Shown piece by piece: positions 7,529 through 8,113 of a stretch of DNA of 8,113 nucleotides. The stretch comes from Chitinivibrionales bacterium. Lineage in GTDB: Bacteria > Fibrobacterota > Chitinivibrionia > Chitinivibrionales > WJMI01. The notes beneath the pieces were generated by a model. It was not told where the DNA came from. It was given only the letters and a program-made list of their open reading frames with translations, and made no database searches. The position numbers were made by a program, and so were the translations under genes. The number at the start of each line of letters is the position of its first letter. Position 1 is the first letter of the stretch. The stretch spans positions 1 through 8,113 of the forward strand of contig WJJU01000499.1 of NCBI GenBank assembly GCA_014729595.1, written 5' to 3'.

Positions 7529-7543
7529 AATCTTCGTGCAAGG

Positions 7544-7566
7544 CCGGGTACTTGTGTTGTAGCCGG
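7544..7566 (+). other. Small imperfect hairpin between the two lipoprotein genes
   Basis: CCGGGTAC (7544-7551) pairs with GTAGCCGG (7559-7566) at seven of eight positions around a seven-base loop. No T run follows, so it is not a standard terminator. It could affect mRNA stability or be chance. Confidence 0.3.
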
Positions 7567-7612
7567 ACATAGTTGCGCTTAAACTCAAACTGGTTTCTGT
7601 ACGCTCCATCGC

Positions 7613-7617
7613 GGGAG
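7613..7617 (+). promoter_or_regulatory. Ribosome binding site for the LolB-like gene
   Basis: GGGAG lies four bases before the ATG at 7622. The spacing is a little short, but this is the only ATG between the upstream in-frame stop (7580-7582) and the signal peptide, so it supports this start. Confidence 0.55.
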
Positions 7618-7621
7618 TATC

Positions 7622-8113
7622 ATGACGGCATTACCGGGGAGCAGAGGGTACGTACATTACTTTTTGGTCGCCGTAGGTATCGTATGGACGCTCTTGGCGG
7701 GATGTGCGGGTGTTCGGCGTGGTGGTATCATGGGGCCGGCAGTCGTTCCGCGCTTTGTCGTTCCGCCGGACTCGCTTTTCTACTACAAGGGATTCGGCGA
7801 TCTTGCTTTATCGTACGAAGGCGAACGATACCGGGCGAATATTGACGTTGTAAGCAAGGCGGGCGATGCTTTCGAAGGCTCCATTTTCGGGCCATTCGGG
7901 GGGCTTATCGTGTGGTTGTCCGCGGGGCCGGACAGCGTACGGATTGAGGCGGGCGAACTGGTGCGCCAAATAGCACGAAACGACAGTTTAAAAGCGGGAA
8001 TCGCTCTTTTACGCGGATATCCGTTCACATTCAATGAGTTCGCCCGTATTTTAACAGGAAGGCTTTATCGGCCCGCTTTGACGGCGGAGGAGCCCGACTC
8101 GATTGTTGAAGAA
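7622..8113 (+). CDS. LolB/DUF4292-like outer-membrane lipoprotein (3' end outside window)
   Basis: The frame is open from ATG 7622 to the window edge (164 codons, no stop). Residues 10-27 are a hydrophobic signal ending in a textbook lipobox LLAGC with Cys28, so the product should be lipidated. The mature part runs YKGFGDLALSYEGERYRANI, then a segment with GSIFGPFGGLIVWLSAGPDSVRI (about 81-103) and a later LLRGYPFTF. Alternating beta-strand segments with a G-P-x-G-G turn and a P-D-S-V-x-I strand resemble the open beta-barrel family of LolB and the related DUF4292 lipoproteins, which in LolB accept lipoproteins from LolA and insert them in the outer membrane. The neighbouring TPR lipoprotein fits that pairing. 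The family call rests on motif memory, and the missing C-terminus prevents a full check. LolA- or LppX-type folds are alternatives. Confidence 0.8.
   Translation, partial: MTALPGSRGYVHYFLVAVGIVWTLLAGCAGVRRGGIMGPAVVPRFVVPPDSLFYYKGFGDLALSYEGERYRANIDVVSKAGDAFEGSIFGPFGGLIVWLSAGPDSVRIEAGELVRQIARNDSLKAGIALLRGYPFTFNEFARILTGRLYRPALTAEEPDSIVEE

Noticed and set aside
7544..7566. Hairpin between the lipoprotein genes as a terminator
   Set aside because: No T run after the stem and one internal mismatch. The next gene follows within 60 bases.
1..8113. CRISPR array, transposon, prophage or defence island
   Set aside because: No regularly spaced repeats, terminal inverted repeats, integrase, transposase, nuclease or toxin-like genes were seen. 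Internal repetition is protein-level TPR and PASTA repetition.

Overview
The window looks like a chromosomal stretch from a Gram-negative bacterium of moderately high GC. The main evidence is two lipoprotein signal peptides, a Sec signal peptide on a very large periplasmic-type TPR protein, and a LolB-like lipoprotein. The mix of BamD/YbgF-like TPR proteins, a kinase-free PASTA protein and a TPR lipoprotein next to a LolB/DUF4292-like lipoprotein recalls the FCB-related phyla and their candidate-phylum relatives. That placement rests on remembered gene style, not on a search. All supported genes are on the + strand. I see no tRNA, rRNA, CRISPR, transposase, integrase or phage gene.

Layout. 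Bases 2-145 are the last 47 codons of a protein ending in one membrane segment and a short acidic tail. A good rho-independent terminator (259-286) closes that unit. The rest of the 146-492 gap holds no convincing gene. Next comes a tightly packed three-gene operon: a 1225-residue secreted TPR protein (493-4170), a Crp/Fnr-family regulator (4167-4853, GTG start, 4-base overlap) and a membrane-anchored protein with three PASTA domains (4831-5604, 23-base overlap). A 115-base gap (5605-5719) carries a perfect tandem 8-mer abutting a 10-bp palindrome. It is followed by a 602-residue TPR lipoprotein (5720-7528) and, 93 bases on, by a LolB-like lipoprotein (7622 to the window edge, incomplete).

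How the genes may work together (inference). Apart from the cytoplasmic Crp-type regulator, every product is predicted to work in or across the envelope. The TPR proteins would be scaffolds, the PASTA protein a possible peptidoglycan or muropeptide sensor, and the last gene a lipid or lipoprotein handling factor at the outer membrane. The regulator keeps the residues expected for cyclic-nucleotide binding and for recognition of a Crp-type site, so the cluster may tie envelope assembly to a cytoplasmic signal. Nothing here matches a named defence or biosynthetic system. The most unusual points are the overlapping TPR-Crp-PASTA operon, the PASTA protein without a kinase, and the repeat/palindrome element ahead of the TPR lipoprotein.
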